Positions 5,456 through 13,327 are shown, numbered from the stretch's first letter. The stretch is DNA of 15,252 nucleotides from Sulfonitrofixus sp039714575 (GCA_039714575.1 JBDLJE010000059.1:1-15252); one strand, 5' to 3'. Program-made: numbers and translations. The notes: a model not told the origin generated them from the letters alone.

Positions 5456-6792
5456 CGAATCGAAAACTACCAAAATTGGGTTTACTATACATGGACTATG
5501 TCCTTCGCTTTTTTGACAAAAGCAACTTTAAGGGGTGGCCGGACAAGATAGAGACAGTAACGTATCACTGGAAAAATGACAAGACACGTTTTATCAATGA
5601 AGTACGTCGCAAAAATATTGATGTTCTTATTGGTAATATTCCGGCAACAGCGTATGAGACGTTTAGAGAGATCGCTGACGCACTTCCGCATGTCCGTTTT
5701 ATCCCATCTCTTGAGACACAGTTTCCAAATAAATCTAAAGAGAATGTCACACTTTTTTGTACCAAGCATGATATTCAGCAGCCTAAAACAGGTATCTTTT
5801 ATGACAAAGATGAGGGGTATGCGTATCTTAAAAAAGCAAAGTATCCTCAGATCATCAAACGTTCTTACGGACCGTCTAACTATGGTGGATACTTCGTACA
5901 CAAAGCGGACTCATTTGCTGAAGCCAAAGAGCTTTTAGACGAGAAAAAGTACAACCCTATCTATTCGCAAGATGCGATCCCTCTTAAATACAGTGGCGAT
6001 CTTCGTGTTATGTTGATCGGTCACAAACCAGTTTGTGCATTCTGGCGTTTTTCAGGTGAGGGTGAGTGGATCACTAACACCTCTCAGGGCGGTTCTATGA
6101 GTTATGAAAATGTCCCTATGAACGCACTTGAACTTGCCGTTAAAGCCTCTAAAGCAGCTAAGGCTGAGTACTGGGCATGTGACATCGCTATCGATGAAAA
6201 CACTGACGAGCCGTATATCCTGGAGTGTGCAACAGCCTTTGCGGCCTTCCCGTACATCCGTGACTGGATCGGTCAGTACACGATGTGGGACCTGAGCGGC
6301 GGAAAATTCAGAATGCCACACATACCTCTTTTCTCTTGGGAAGAGCTTGGCAAGATGGACCCATCGGTTCTACGTACACTTCGTCACCTCTACTTTGCCA
6401 AGTATGAGCCGTCTGCAGACGGTGCCTACTGGCTGGCAGACAAAGGAAACTTTGACATGGAGATGACTGAAGAGTCTGTAGAGAGTGATATTCCTGACTC
6501 TATTGCACCATTGGCAGAAGACAAACTTCCGGCTGTGGTCAAAGAGGCTTTTGAAAACAGTGAAGATCAAAAATCGTCAGTACAAAAGGGTGACAAGACC
6601 AAATTTAAAGATGCTACTTTAACAGAGTTAATGTCACTTTACTCTATGGAAGAGGAGACCGCCGTCGAGATTAAAAAGATGATCGATGAGAAAGAGGTCG
6701 AGAGCATCGAAGAGCTGGAAGAGAAAGAGGTCATTACACCGGAGCAGTCCGGCATCTGGTCAAAACTCTTTGCCAAACTAACAGGTAAATAA
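5452..6792 (+). CDS. Divergent ATP-grasp protein with helical C-terminal extension
   Basis: This 446-residue protein has an ATP-grasp core at about 85-270. PQIIKRSYGPSNYGGYFV (132-149) is the lysine and glycine-rich loop, SGDLRVMLIGHKPVCAFWRF (181-200) the central sheet, TNTSQGGSM (208-216) a RimK-style loop, and ACDIAID (242-248) with YILECATAF (255-263) the metal region. D244 and E258 are present, but the usual E-x-N is E-C-A, so the metal-binding asparagine is missing. Residues 340-380 are acidic and low in complexity. Residues 387-446 form charged helices with a helix-hairpin-helix look (LTELMSLYSMEEETAVEIKK). It overlaps the mini-ORF by 4 bases. It may be a second ligase with its own substrate, or a binding partner of the first. 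Confidence 0.78.
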   Translation: MTNRKLPKLGLLYMDYVLRFFDKSNFKGWPDKIETVTYHWKNDKTRFINEVRRKNIDVLIGNIPATAYETFREIADALPHVRFIPSLETQFPNKSKENVTLFCTKHDIQQPKTGIFYDKDEGYAYLKKAKYPQIIKRSYGPSNYGGYFVHKADSFAEAKELLDEKKYNPIYSQDAIPLKYSGDLRVMLIGHKPVCAFWRFSGEGEWITNTSQGGSMSYENVPMNALELAVKASKAAKAEYWACDIAIDENTDEPYILECATAFAAFPYIRDWIGQYTMWDLSGGKFRMPHIPLFSWEELGKMDPSVLRTLRHLYFAKYEPSADGAYWLADKGNFDMEMTEESVESDIPDSIAPLAEDKLPAVVKEAFENSEDQKSSVQKGDKTKFKDATLTELMSLYSMEEETAVEIKKMIDEKEVESIEELEEKEVITPEQSGIWSKLFAKLTGK

Positions 6793-6811
6793 CCCAAAGA
6801 GCTGCATATTG

Positions 6812-6843
6812 TATAATCCCTCTTATCCCGTAGCTTTTACGGG
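6812..6843 (+). promoter_or_regulatory. Candidate promoter and hairpin before the M14 gene
   Basis: TATAAT (6812-6817) lies 19 bases after the second ATP-grasp stop. CCCGTA (6827-6832) and TACGGG (6838-6843) then form a 6-bp stem, followed by TATATT and, 11 bases on, TTTTTT (6855-6860). This could be a leader for a separate M14 transcript or a weak terminator of the ATP-grasp operon. The 117-base gap therefore leaves it open whether M14 shares the operon. Confidence 0.4.
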
Positions 6844-6909
6844 GTATATTGGATTTTTTGAGTAAATAGTATATTTGTTTAAAAAACTTAATAATTTTCA
6901 AGGAACACC

Positions 6910-9501
6910 GTGCGTCAACAATATATCTCTTATCAAGAATGTGTCGATTTTTTCCGTGAGGCTGAGAAGTCTCACCCTGATCTTTTCAGAGTCACCACCA
7001 TAGGCAAGACCTGGGAAGAGCGTGACATGATCGTTGTCACTGTCTCTAAAGATATGGAAAATGCCGACACCAACCCGGCACTCTTCTATACGGGCAGTAT
7101 CCACGCCCGCGAGTGGGTCGGTATCGAACTGGCTGTCGGTTACGGCCGCCATCTTTTAGAACATATCGATTTTGATCCGCAGCTCAACCAGATGTTGGAG
7201 CGTTCAACATTTTACGTCGTACCGTGTGCCAATCCGGACGGTTTTGAGTACTCACGAAACCACTTCTCTTTCTGGCGTAAGAACCGCCGTCAAAACGCAG
7301 ACGGCTCTTTCGGGGTCGACCTGAACCGTAACTTCTCCATAGGTTACGCACCAAGCAAAAACACCTCGTCAAATGTCTACTCTGGCCCTCAGCCATTTTC
7401 TGAACCGGAGACAGCGGCACTCAGAGACTTTGTGTTGGCACATCCAAATATCTCGATAGCATTGGATTACCACTCTCAGGGTAATGTCTTTTTCCCGGCA
7501 CATAACTTTATCCACGAAGATGCTATCGATGCGACCGACCTGAACACACTCTCGGCAAATATGGCTGAGGAGATACGAAAGGTCTCCGGCCGTGAGTATG
7601 GGGTACATATGGGTAAACCGCCGACCCATCTTATCTCAGGCAGCGGTCGTGAGTTTTACTACTCTCAGGGGGCGCTTGCTTTGACGGTAGAGGTCGGTTC
7701 TCGTAATATCTCCGATTATCAGGAGAACATGCTTGAACATATCAATGAGAACATTGCCGGTCTTACCTATGCTCTTTCCGAAGTACCAAACTACCAAAAA
7801 GAGAAACATCTTTCTCGCGTAGATGATTTTATTGTTGCATCGGTTGGGAGTAGAGAGATCGAGCTTAGCTGGGATTATCCTGCAGATGAGACCGTCTATT
7901 TTGAGATCTATCGTTCTGAGAAAGTAAAGAGTTTCACACAGGCCTCTAACCGTGTCGGAACGACTATGGCACACACTTTTACAGATAAACAGTTGGATGC
8001 TTCTACAACCTATTATTACTTTGTAAGAGCGGTCTGCAAGGTGCGTTATATCAAGTCTCCGTTTGCCCCTGTTATCGGCGCCCGTACTGATCCGGATACA
8101 ACGATGTTCTCAAAGATACTCTTTCCGCTTAAAAGTGAAGTGGGTTATGTCGGTGAGAAGACCACGAAGAACAAAGAACACTTTGGTGAGAACTCTCTGT
8201 TTGTAGGTATCTCTGAAAATAAGGGTGAATGTTTTGGTATGAGCGGCTTCTCTTTGGAGAGTGTTCCTGAAAATGCCATTATAAAACGTGCCCGAATCTC
8301 CTACTACCCGATGAACCGTGTCAGTGTGCAAGTTGAGAAGTTCGGCGAGTGGCGTGTGGGTATTGTTGATGAACGTACGATTGACAGTGTCGCCAGTTTT
8401 GACGAGGTAAAAAATGCTAAGGTCCTCGGTTATGTCGGTACAGCGACTAAGTCATCACAGCTCTCTCAAGGTATCTGGCGTACCTACCGTTTTACAAAAC
8501 AGGAGCGTAACGTTCTCCAAGATGCATTAAAGCGCCGTAGAGTCCTGTTCCGTATGGAGGGACCGACCAAGTTGCCGCTCAGCAGAGGTTCTCAGCTCAT
8601 GCAGTGGGACATTGGTTACGGTAGATTCAGCGGCGGTCTGACATTCCGTCCTAAGTTAGAGATCACCTATACTCTTGAAGAGGCCAAGCTGGAGCTGCAC
8701 TCTCAACATGAGTATACGATTACAGAGTCGGATATTAAAGAGGAGAGTCTGGTCGCCGGTTTTGATAAAAATGCCAAGCGTATTTACGGCTGTATCGAGT
8801 TTGATATGACACAGATCCTTGACATGAAAAATACGGTCGTCTCTGAAGCTTATCTTGAACTGGATGCCAAAGGTATTAATGCAAGCGGTAACATCCGCTA
8901 TCACATAGAGATGGTAAAGATGGGTGATGCTGATAAGAGTTATGAAAAGCTGCGTGAACGTGAAGTGATCGAACGAGTTGGATATGAGGTGAGTGTAGCA
9001 GACCTTCGTGAAGACCGCTCACAGCGTTTTGTCTTTGACTCCCTTGCTATCAGAGAGATGGTCGACACCATTCAGGCCAATGAGAAGATCGTCTTTGTCA
9101 TTAAAGCCTCGTCACCGAAAGCCTTTGCCAAAAATGAGTCGGTGAACTGGCTCGATGCCAAACGCGAGCACCGTCCGCGTCTAATTTTGAACTACATCAA
9201 AAAACGCCGCAGCGGGGTTGCACCTGTTACAAATTTCAGAAGCAGTGAGGAAAACGGCATGATCCGTCTAGACTGGAAAAAACCTGATGATGAAGGCTTC
9301 AAAGGGGTGATCGTCGTGAAAAATCCGTTCCATGTACCGTCCACGCCTTATGACGGACAGAAACTCTACGGGGGTATGGATTCGTATACCTTCGATAACT
9401 TTGGAGACAAAGACGTTGCCAAATACTATGCGGTCTTTGCCTATGATGAGGTGCCGAACTTCTCGGAACCGGCGGTACTGCCGTACAATATCGAGAACTG
9501 A
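6910..9501 (+). CDS. M14 zinc carboxypeptidase with FN3 and DNRLRE-like tail domains
   Basis: This 863-residue protein has an N-terminal M14 (carboxypeptidase A-type) domain, about 1-290, with a complete active site: zinc ligands H65 and E68 in SIHAREW and H188 in DYHSQ; substrate residues in FWRKNRR (121-127) and N139-R140 in DLNRNF; catalytic E261 in TVEVGS. A fibronectin-III-like domain follows at about 303-395. Two beta-rich units (about 400-590 and 595-765) each end in RPKLEITY or RPRLILNY, like DNRLRE domains. A last FN3-like unit is at 770-860. The start is GTG, with AAGGAA 5 bases upstream. No signal peptide is visible, which is odd for such domains. It should trim C-terminal residues; the target is unknown. 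The next gene starts on the last base of its stop codon. Confidence 0.85.
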   Translation: MRQQYISYQECVDFFREAEKSHPDLFRVTTIGKTWEERDMIVVTVSKDMENADTNPALFYTGSIHAREWVGIELAVGYGRHLLEHIDFDPQLNQMLERSTFYVVPCANPDGFEYSRNHFSFWRKNRRQNADGSFGVDLNRNFSIGYAPSKNTSSNVYSGPQPFSEPETAALRDFVLAHPNISIALDYHSQGNVFFPAHNFIHEDAIDATDLNTLSANMAEEIRKVSGREYGVHMGKPPTHLISGSGREFYYSQGALALTVEVGSRNISDYQENMLEHINENIAGLTYALSEVPNYQKEKHLSRVDDFIVASVGSREIELSWDYPADETVYFEIYRSEKVKSFTQASNRVGTTMAHTFTDKQLDASTTYYYFVRAVCKVRYIKSPFAPVIGARTDPDTTMFSKILFPLKSEVGYVGEKTTKNKEHFGENSLFVGISENKGECFGMSGFSLESVPENAIIKRARISYYPMNRVSVQVEKFGEWRVGIVDERTIDSVASFDEVKNAKVLGYVGTATKSSQLSQGIWRTYRFTKQERNVLQDALKRRRVLFRMEGPTKLPLSRGSQLMQWDIGYGRFSGGLTFRPKLEITYTLEEAKLELHSQHEYTITESDIKEESLVAGFDKNAKRIYGCIEFDMTQILDMKNTVVSEAYLELDAKGINASGNIRYHIEMVKMGDADKSYEKLREREVIERVGYEVSVADLREDRSQRFVFDSLAIREMVDTIQANEKIVFVIKASSPKAFAKNESVNWLDAKREHRPRLILNYIKKRRSGVAPVTNFRSSEENGMIRLDWKKPDDEGFKGVIVVKNPFHVPSTPYDGQKLYGGMDSYTFDNFGDKDVAKYYAVFAYDEVPNFSEPAVLPYNIEN

Positions 9502-9833
9502 TGCTTAATACACTATTTACGATTTCGGCACTGTTGTTTATCGTCGCTATGCTTGTGCAGATCATGGCAATACAAGCTTTTTTTAACCGGCTTAAAAAAG
9601 GGCACAATGAACTTTATATGCAGATGGACAGGCCGAGATGGAAGATCCAGCTGGCGGATGATGCCTTCAGAGACGGTCTTAAATATATTCGCTCAAAAAA
9701 GTTTGAAGAGTTGAATGATCCGGAGTTGGCAAGTATCTATAAAAAGATCAAGATGGCTGATTATGCTGCGATCGCTTTGGCACTTTCAGCCGTTGGAATA
9801 ACACTCTTTCAAGCGATCACTTTAACGCAATAA
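9501..9833 (+). CDS. Small membrane protein, UspB-like layout
   Basis: This 110-residue protein has a hydrophobic helix at each end (about 4-26 and 88-108) and a charged middle that contains NELYMQMDRPRW and DGLKYIRSKKFEEL. The size and layout resemble E. coli UspB, a 111-residue protein with the same two-helix plan and a comparable LLYQY..., YI...RY segment, but I see no decisive motif. TGATG overlaps the M14 stop by one base, so it is translated with that gene and may anchor or serve the peptidase at the inner membrane. The real function is unknown. Confidence 0.6.
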   Translation: MLNTLFTISALLFIVAMLVQIMAIQAFFNRLKKGHNELYMQMDRPRWKIQLADDAFRDGLKYIRSKKFEELNDPELASIYKKIKMADYAAIALALSAVGITLFQAITLTQ

Positions 9834-9841
9834 ACTAATAA

Positions 9842-9966
9842 TCTTTCATCGCTCACTATCATTTGAACGCAAAATGAGCAAAGCCCATTTTACTACGCTA
9901 GCCGCTAGGGCACTAAAGTTATCACTATGTGATAAATAGCTAGAACTCTTTCATCGCTCTAGCTAT
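9842..9966. repeat. Repeat-rich gap between convergent genes
   Basis: TCTTTCATCGCTC occurs at 9842-9854 and again at 9947-9959, where it encodes the last residues of SmpB. Between the copies lie a hairpin AAAATG(9871-9876)/CATTTT(9886-9891) and the palindrome TTATCAC-TAT-GTGATAA (9919-9935). The right copy is itself the loop of a perfect 9-bp inverted repeat, ATAGCTAGA (9936-9944) and TCTAGCTAT (9958-9966). Some of these may act as terminators for one or both convergent genes, though T-runs are poor. Confidence 0.6.
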
Positions 9967-10392
9967 ATCGCGTTTCTGGTCTTTCTCTTTGAGGTCCTGA
10001 CGTTTGTCATGCAGTTTTTTACCTTTGGCTATCCCGATCTGAAGTTTGACGATGTTTTTATGGTTGTAGTACAAAATGAGCGGGACAATGGTCATGCCGT
10101 CACGCTGGACCGCACGTTCCAGTTTGACGATCTCTTTTTTATGCAGCAGCAGTTTGCGTGAGCCGCGCTCTTCATGGCGGTAGTAGTGGTGGGTTGTCGA
10201 GAGCAGGCCGATGTGGGCATTAAAGAGAACGACCTCACCGTCATCGATGCGGATAAAACTGTCTTTGAGGTTGACCCGGCCGGCGCGGATCGCTTTGATC
10301 TCGCTCCCTTTTAAGACAATACCGGCTTCAAACTTCTCTTCGATGGTGTAATCGTGATAAGCTTTTTTGTTTTTCGCAATGGTCTCGCCCAA
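9940..10392 (-). CDS. smpB: tmRNA-binding protein SmpB
   Basis: This 150-residue protein delivers tmRNA to stalled ribosomes for trans-translation. Signature parts are NKKAYHDYTIEEKFEAGIVL (8-27), LKGSEIKAIRAGRVNLKDSF (27-46), HEERGSRKLLLHKKEI (73-88), MTIVPLILYYNHKNIVKLQI (99-118) and the basic tail GIAKGKKLHDKRQDLKEKDQ, which becomes helical in the decoding site. The start is TTG (10392-10390), chosen because AGAGGA lies 6 bases upstream and no ATG fits. It lies downstream of miaA on the same strand, 142 bases away, and converges on the M14 operon. No tmRNA gene is in the window. Confidence 0.96.
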   Translation of the reverse strand: MGETIAKNKKAYHDYTIEEKFEAGIVLKGSEIKAIRAGRVNLKDSFIRIDDGEVVLFNAHIGLLSTTHHYYRHEERGSRKLLLHKKEIVKLERAVQRDGMTIVPLILYYNHKNIVKLQIGIAKGKKLHDKRQDLKEKDQKRDIARAMKEF

Positions 10393-10444
10393 CGGTTTTC
10401 CTCTATTTTAATAGCGTAATAATACAGTAAGTATCGTTATAAGT

Positions 10445-10531
10445 GAGCAGAGCGCATTTTTTGTCCACGAATTACACTGATTTCACGAATTGTTTTTTGT
10501 TCTTTTGCCCTAATTCGTGGACGATCTGCTC
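10445..10531. repeat. Nested palindrome between miaA and smpB
   Basis: GTCCACGAATTA (10463-10474) and TAATTCGTGGAC (10511-10522) are perfect 12-base inverted repeats around a 36-base centre. They are enclosed by GAGCAGA (10445-10451) and TCTGCTC (10525-10531). CACGAATT recurs directly at 10484-10491. No T-run follows on the - strand, so it is not a standard miaA terminator. The AATTCGTG pattern looks like a dispersed palindromic repeat of the kind I recall from other bacterial genomes, which I cannot verify here. Confidence 0.65.
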
Positions 10532-10534
10532 TTA

Positions 10535-11428
10535 TTATAGAAAAACTTTTGAAATAAGTTGCGGCAAAGAGTCAAGGTCAGCTGTCACAGCCTCTTCAAA
10601 CTGTGTTCGGTTAAAGGTCTGCTGACGTTTTGCCAGCTGGGCGGTGTGGGTGATGATGTTCTCGATCATCGCCTCTTTTGAACAGCTGCCGTCAAGATAC
10701 TCCAGGACCTCGATGATGCCGATGGCCTTCATGGCATTATGGTCACGGCCATATTTATGTTCCAGCATGGCCACTTCATCGATCAGTCCGGCATCTGCCA
10801 TCTTGTCGGTACGTTTGACAATGCGTTCGCGAAGCAGGGCACGTTCGACGTCGATGTTAAAGATCTCCAACGCTTCGATGATCGGCACCGGAGGGTGTGT
10901 TCTGAACCACTCTGTCGGGCTCACTCCACTCTCCACGACAAGAAGCAGCATCTTCTCTATGCGATAGGCATCAGTCGGCTCTATGGCCTGCATATAGTCA
11001 CTGTCAATATTGACCAGGTAAGCATAGGCGGATGGCAGATCAAGCAGCATCTTGGCCACCTGTTCTTTTGTTGTTTGCGAGTAGGTCGGCAGTTCACTCA
11101 AGCCGGAAGTCAGGCTTTTCAGGTAAAAACTAGTACCGCCTACAATGATAAGATTTTTGCCATCTCTTTTTGCCTCCCCAACGACCTGTTTATAGAGGTC
11201 TATAAACAGTGCAACGCTGAAATGGACATCAAGATAGATCTCATTAACCCCGTAATGCGGTACCTGTTCCAACTCATCTCTGGACGGTTTTGCCGAGGTG
11301 ACATCGATCTCTTTATAGATACTCAATGAGTCGATAGAGAGGATGTAAGCATTGTGTTTGAGTGCCATCTCAATGGCAAGGTCACTTTTGCCTGAGGCAG
11401 TAGGGCCGATGATCGCTATCTGTTTCAT
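10535..11428 (-). CDS. miaA: tRNA dimethylallyltransferase MiaA
   Basis: MiaA adds a dimethylallyl group to N6 of A37 in tRNAs reading UNN codons. I start it at 11428 (MKQIAIIGPTASGKSDL), giving 297 residues; an upstream in-frame start at 11482 would add 18 residues unlike the family. Visible parts are the P-loop GPTASGKS (8-15), DSLSIYKEIDVTSAKPS (33-49, with the catalytic aspartate region), PHYGVNEI, VGGTSFYLKSL, the R-rich segment and the AKRQQTFNRTQF tail that contacts tRNA. A TATAAT box on the - strand lies only 6 bases before ATG, so the mRNA may be leaderless. The lipoprotein gene diverges 42 bases away. Confidence 0.95.
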   Translation of the reverse strand: MKQIAIIGPTASGKSDLAIEMALKHNAYILSIDSLSIYKEIDVTSAKPSRDELEQVPHYGVNEIYLDVHFSVALFIDLYKQVVGEAKRDGKNLIIVGGTSFYLKSLTSGLSELPTYSQTTKEQVAKMLLDLPSAYAYLVNIDSDYMQAIEPTDAYRIEKMLLLVVESGVSPTEWFRTHPPVPIIEALEIFNIDVERALLRERIVKRTDKMADAGLIDEVAMLEHKYGRDHNAMKAIGIIEVLEYLDGSCSKEAMIENIITHTAQLAKRQQTFNRTQFEEAVTADLDSLPQLISKVFL

Positions 11429-11434
11429 GTCGAA

Positions 11435-11465
11435 ATTATAACTCATATACGCTTTTTGATAGAAT
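11435..11465. promoter_or_regulatory. Back-to-back -10 boxes for miaA and the lipoprotein
   Basis: On the - strand TATAAT occupies 11440-11435, 6 bases before the miaA ATG. On the + strand TAGAAT occupies 11460-11465, 5 bases before the lipoprotein ATG at 11471. The whole intergenic gap is 42 bases, so the two promoters must overlap, and both messages would start at or near the start codon. No -35 boxes are evident. Confidence 0.45.
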
Positions 11466-11470
11466 GGTGC

Positions 11471-12364
11471 ATGTTTAAACATCTTTTATCTTTTTTTGTC
11501 GTCATACTGTTTTTTGGCGGCTGCAGTAAAAATGCCATGTTCCCTACCGATAACAAGGTCTATGACTCACCCCTGAACTATGCGTACAGTTACGAGGAGT
11601 TCTATTTTAAGAGTTCGAACGAGTCACTCTTAAAGGGGTGGTGGTTCAAAGCAAAAGGACCCTCTCAAGGTATGGTCGTTGTTGCCAATGGTATGAAGTA
11701 CAACATGTCTTCGCGGTTTCAGGAGTGGACATGGCTTTTAGAGAAGGGGTTCGACCTTTTTATCTTTGACTACCGGGGTTACGGGGAGTCGATGGGCGAG
11801 GTCGACATGTTCGGCTTTGTTGATGATGTCGCTTCGGCGATAGCGTATGCGCACAGCTTGAACGAAGATCTCTCCATGGTGGTCGTAGGGCAGTCTATGG
11901 GAGGCTCTTTTGTTGTCGATGCGGTTGCAAAAAAGAGTTATCCGTATGTCAAACTGCTGGTGATCGACTCGACGATGACAGGTTTTGCCGCTGCAGCCGA
12001 GGCGTTGATGGAACAGTACGTACTGCTGTGGCCGCTCATGTGGATACCTTCTACCATAACGCCAGAGGGTGTTGACTCCATAGACTTTGTGGACAAAACA
12101 GAGACCCCGACACTGTTCATGGTGGGGTTGAACGACAGTATTATCCCTCCGGAACATTCGGCAGAACTGTTTGTAAAAGCGAAAGAGCCTAAAGCCTTAT
12201 GGGTTGTCGAAGAGGCAGAACATGTTAACAGTATTCATCATGAGCAAGTCAAAGCAGATCTTGCCTTGGTCATAGAGGAAGCTTTGAAAGGCCAATCCAG
12301 TTTTGTCTGTGATACCCGTTATTATGAAAACAATATGAGTATACCTTTAGAGTCAGTGCGGTAA
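11471..12364 (+). CDS. Alpha/beta-hydrolase lipoprotein
   Basis: This 297-residue protein has a lipoprotein signal, MFKHLLSFFVVILFFGGC, with the lipidated cysteine at C18, so it should be membrane-anchored outside the cytoplasm. The alpha/beta-hydrolase fold of the BEM46/FrsA-like group is shown by FIFDYRGYGES (about 97-107), the nucleophile elbow GQSMGGS (S142), the acid D222 in GLNDSIIPP, and H251 in EEAEHVNS, a full Ser-Asp-His triad. I prefer ATG 11471 to a TTG start at 11456 because the signal peptide begins there. No clear ribosome site is seen, which fits a leaderless message. The substrate, perhaps an ester or peptide, is unknown. Confidence 0.82.
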   Translation: MFKHLLSFFVVILFFGGCSKNAMFPTDNKVYDSPLNYAYSYEEFYFKSSNESLLKGWWFKAKGPSQGMVVVANGMKYNMSSRFQEWTWLLEKGFDLFIFDYRGYGESMGEVDMFGFVDDVASAIAYAHSLNEDLSMVVVGQSMGGSFVVDAVAKKSYPYVKLLVIDSTMTGFAAAAEALMEQYVLLWPLMWIPSTITPEGVDSIDFVDKTETPTLFMVGLNDSIIPPEHSAELFVKAKEPKALWVVEEAEHVNSIHHEQVKADLALVIEEALKGQSSFVCDTRYYENNMSIPLESVR

Positions 12365-12382
12365 TAAGGTCACAAGTTACGC

Positions 12383-12388
12383 TAGAAT
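12383..12388 (+). promoter_or_regulatory. Candidate promoter of the prenyltransferase gene
   Basis: TAGAAT, 38 bases before the TTG start and just after the lipoprotein stop, followed by an A-run and then AAGGA (12414-12418). It suggests transcription independent of the lipoprotein gene. Confidence 0.4.
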
Positions 12389-12426
12389 ATCAAAAAAAAA
12401 ATGAAGAACTATTAAGGACTGTACAG

Positions 12427-13287
12427 TTGCAAAGAATGTTTCAACGACTTAAATATTTTAATGAGCTGGTGATGTTCCAGCACTCCATCTTCTCACTCCC
12501 GTTTATCTTTATCGCGATGATCGTCTCTGCTAAAGGGTGGTTTGGTTTCGGTCTGCTCTTTTTGGGTGTTCTGGCAGCGATCAGTGCACGTAACTTTGCT
12601 ATGGGGCTTAACCGCTATGCGGACAGAGAGTTCGATGCAGCGAACCCGAGAACAGCAAATCGTCCGAGTGTTGACGGGCGTCTGGATGCAAGTTCGATCT
12701 TTATCTTTACCGTTGTCAATGCCGTTGTATTTGTCGCGGTTGCCTACATGATCAATGACCTTGCTTTTTATCTGAGTATACCGATGCTTTTTGTCTTAGG
12801 ATCATACTCATACTTTAAACGTTTCAGCTCTATGGCACACATCATACTCGGTCTCTCGCTTGGACTTGCCCCGATCGCAGGTTCGATCGCGGTAGAAGCG
12901 GCTATTCCGCAATGGACGGTGCTTCTCAGCCTTGGTGTGATGTTCTGGGTCGCCGGGTTTGACTTGCTCTACTCGCTTCAAGACATAGACTTTGATGTCA
13001 AACACGGTCTGCACTCCATCCCTTCGAAGTACGGTGCTGAAGCGACACTGCTTATCTCAACCATCTTCCACCTCGTTACCATCATCTTCTGGGCGATGTT
13101 CGTCTGGAGCGCCGGCTTGGGCGGTTTTGCCTGGCTGGCGATCGTGCTGAGCACAGCGATGCTCTCGTATGAGCACTACCTTGTACGCAAAGATTTTACC
13201 AAGATCGACCGTGCCTTTTTTACGATCAACGGTTATCTTGGCATCGTCTTTTTGGCCCTCATTATTTTTGACCACATGACATTTTAA
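12427..13287 (+). CDS. UbiA-family prenyltransferase (menaquinone pathway, MqnP-like)
   Basis: This 286-residue integral membrane protein has about eight or nine hydrophobic helices. It attaches a polyprenyl chain to an aromatic ring. Both aspartate motifs are present: N62-x3-D66-x3-D70 in NRYADREFD and D186-x3-D190 in LQDIDFD, which hold the magnesium-diphosphate. Campylobacterota make menaquinone by the futalosine route, where the UbiA-like MqnP does this step, so that is the likely role; 4-hydroxybenzoate polyprenyltransferase (ubiA) is the usual automatic label. The start is TTG, because AAGGA lies 8 bases upstream; an ATG 3 codons later lacks such spacing. A hairpin terminator follows. 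Confidence 0.9.
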   Translation: MQRMFQRLKYFNELVMFQHSIFSLPFIFIAMIVSAKGWFGFGLLFLGVLAAISARNFAMGLNRYADREFDAANPRTANRPSVDGRLDASSIFIFTVVNAVVFVAVAYMINDLAFYLSIPMLFVLGSYSYFKRFSSMAHIILGLSLGLAPIAGSIAVEAAIPQWTVLLSLGVMFWVAGFDLLYSLQDIDFDVKHGLHSIPSKYGAEATLLISTIFHLVTIIFWAMFVWSAGLGGFAWLAIVLSTAMLSYEHYLVRKDFTKIDRAFFTINGYLGIVFLALIIFDHMTF

Positions 13288-13295
13288 AAGATGCC

Positions 13296-13323
13296 TTTAT
13301 TCTTAGCTTCGTCTAAGAATAAA
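13296..13323 (+). terminator. Hairpin after the prenyltransferase gene
   Basis: TTTATTCTTAG (13296-13306) and CTAAGAATAAA (13313-13323) form a perfect 11-bp stem with loop CTTCGT. The T-run lies in the stem's 5' arm rather than after it on the + strand, so termination is likely but not textbook. It separates the gene from the tRNA promoter. Confidence 0.6.
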
Positions 13324-13327
13324 CTGC

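Noticed and set aside
11456..11470. TTG start for the lipoprotein at 11456
   Set aside because: It would put charged and polar residues (IEWC) before the signal peptide and overlap the TAGAAT box; the signal peptide starts cleanly at ATG 11471.
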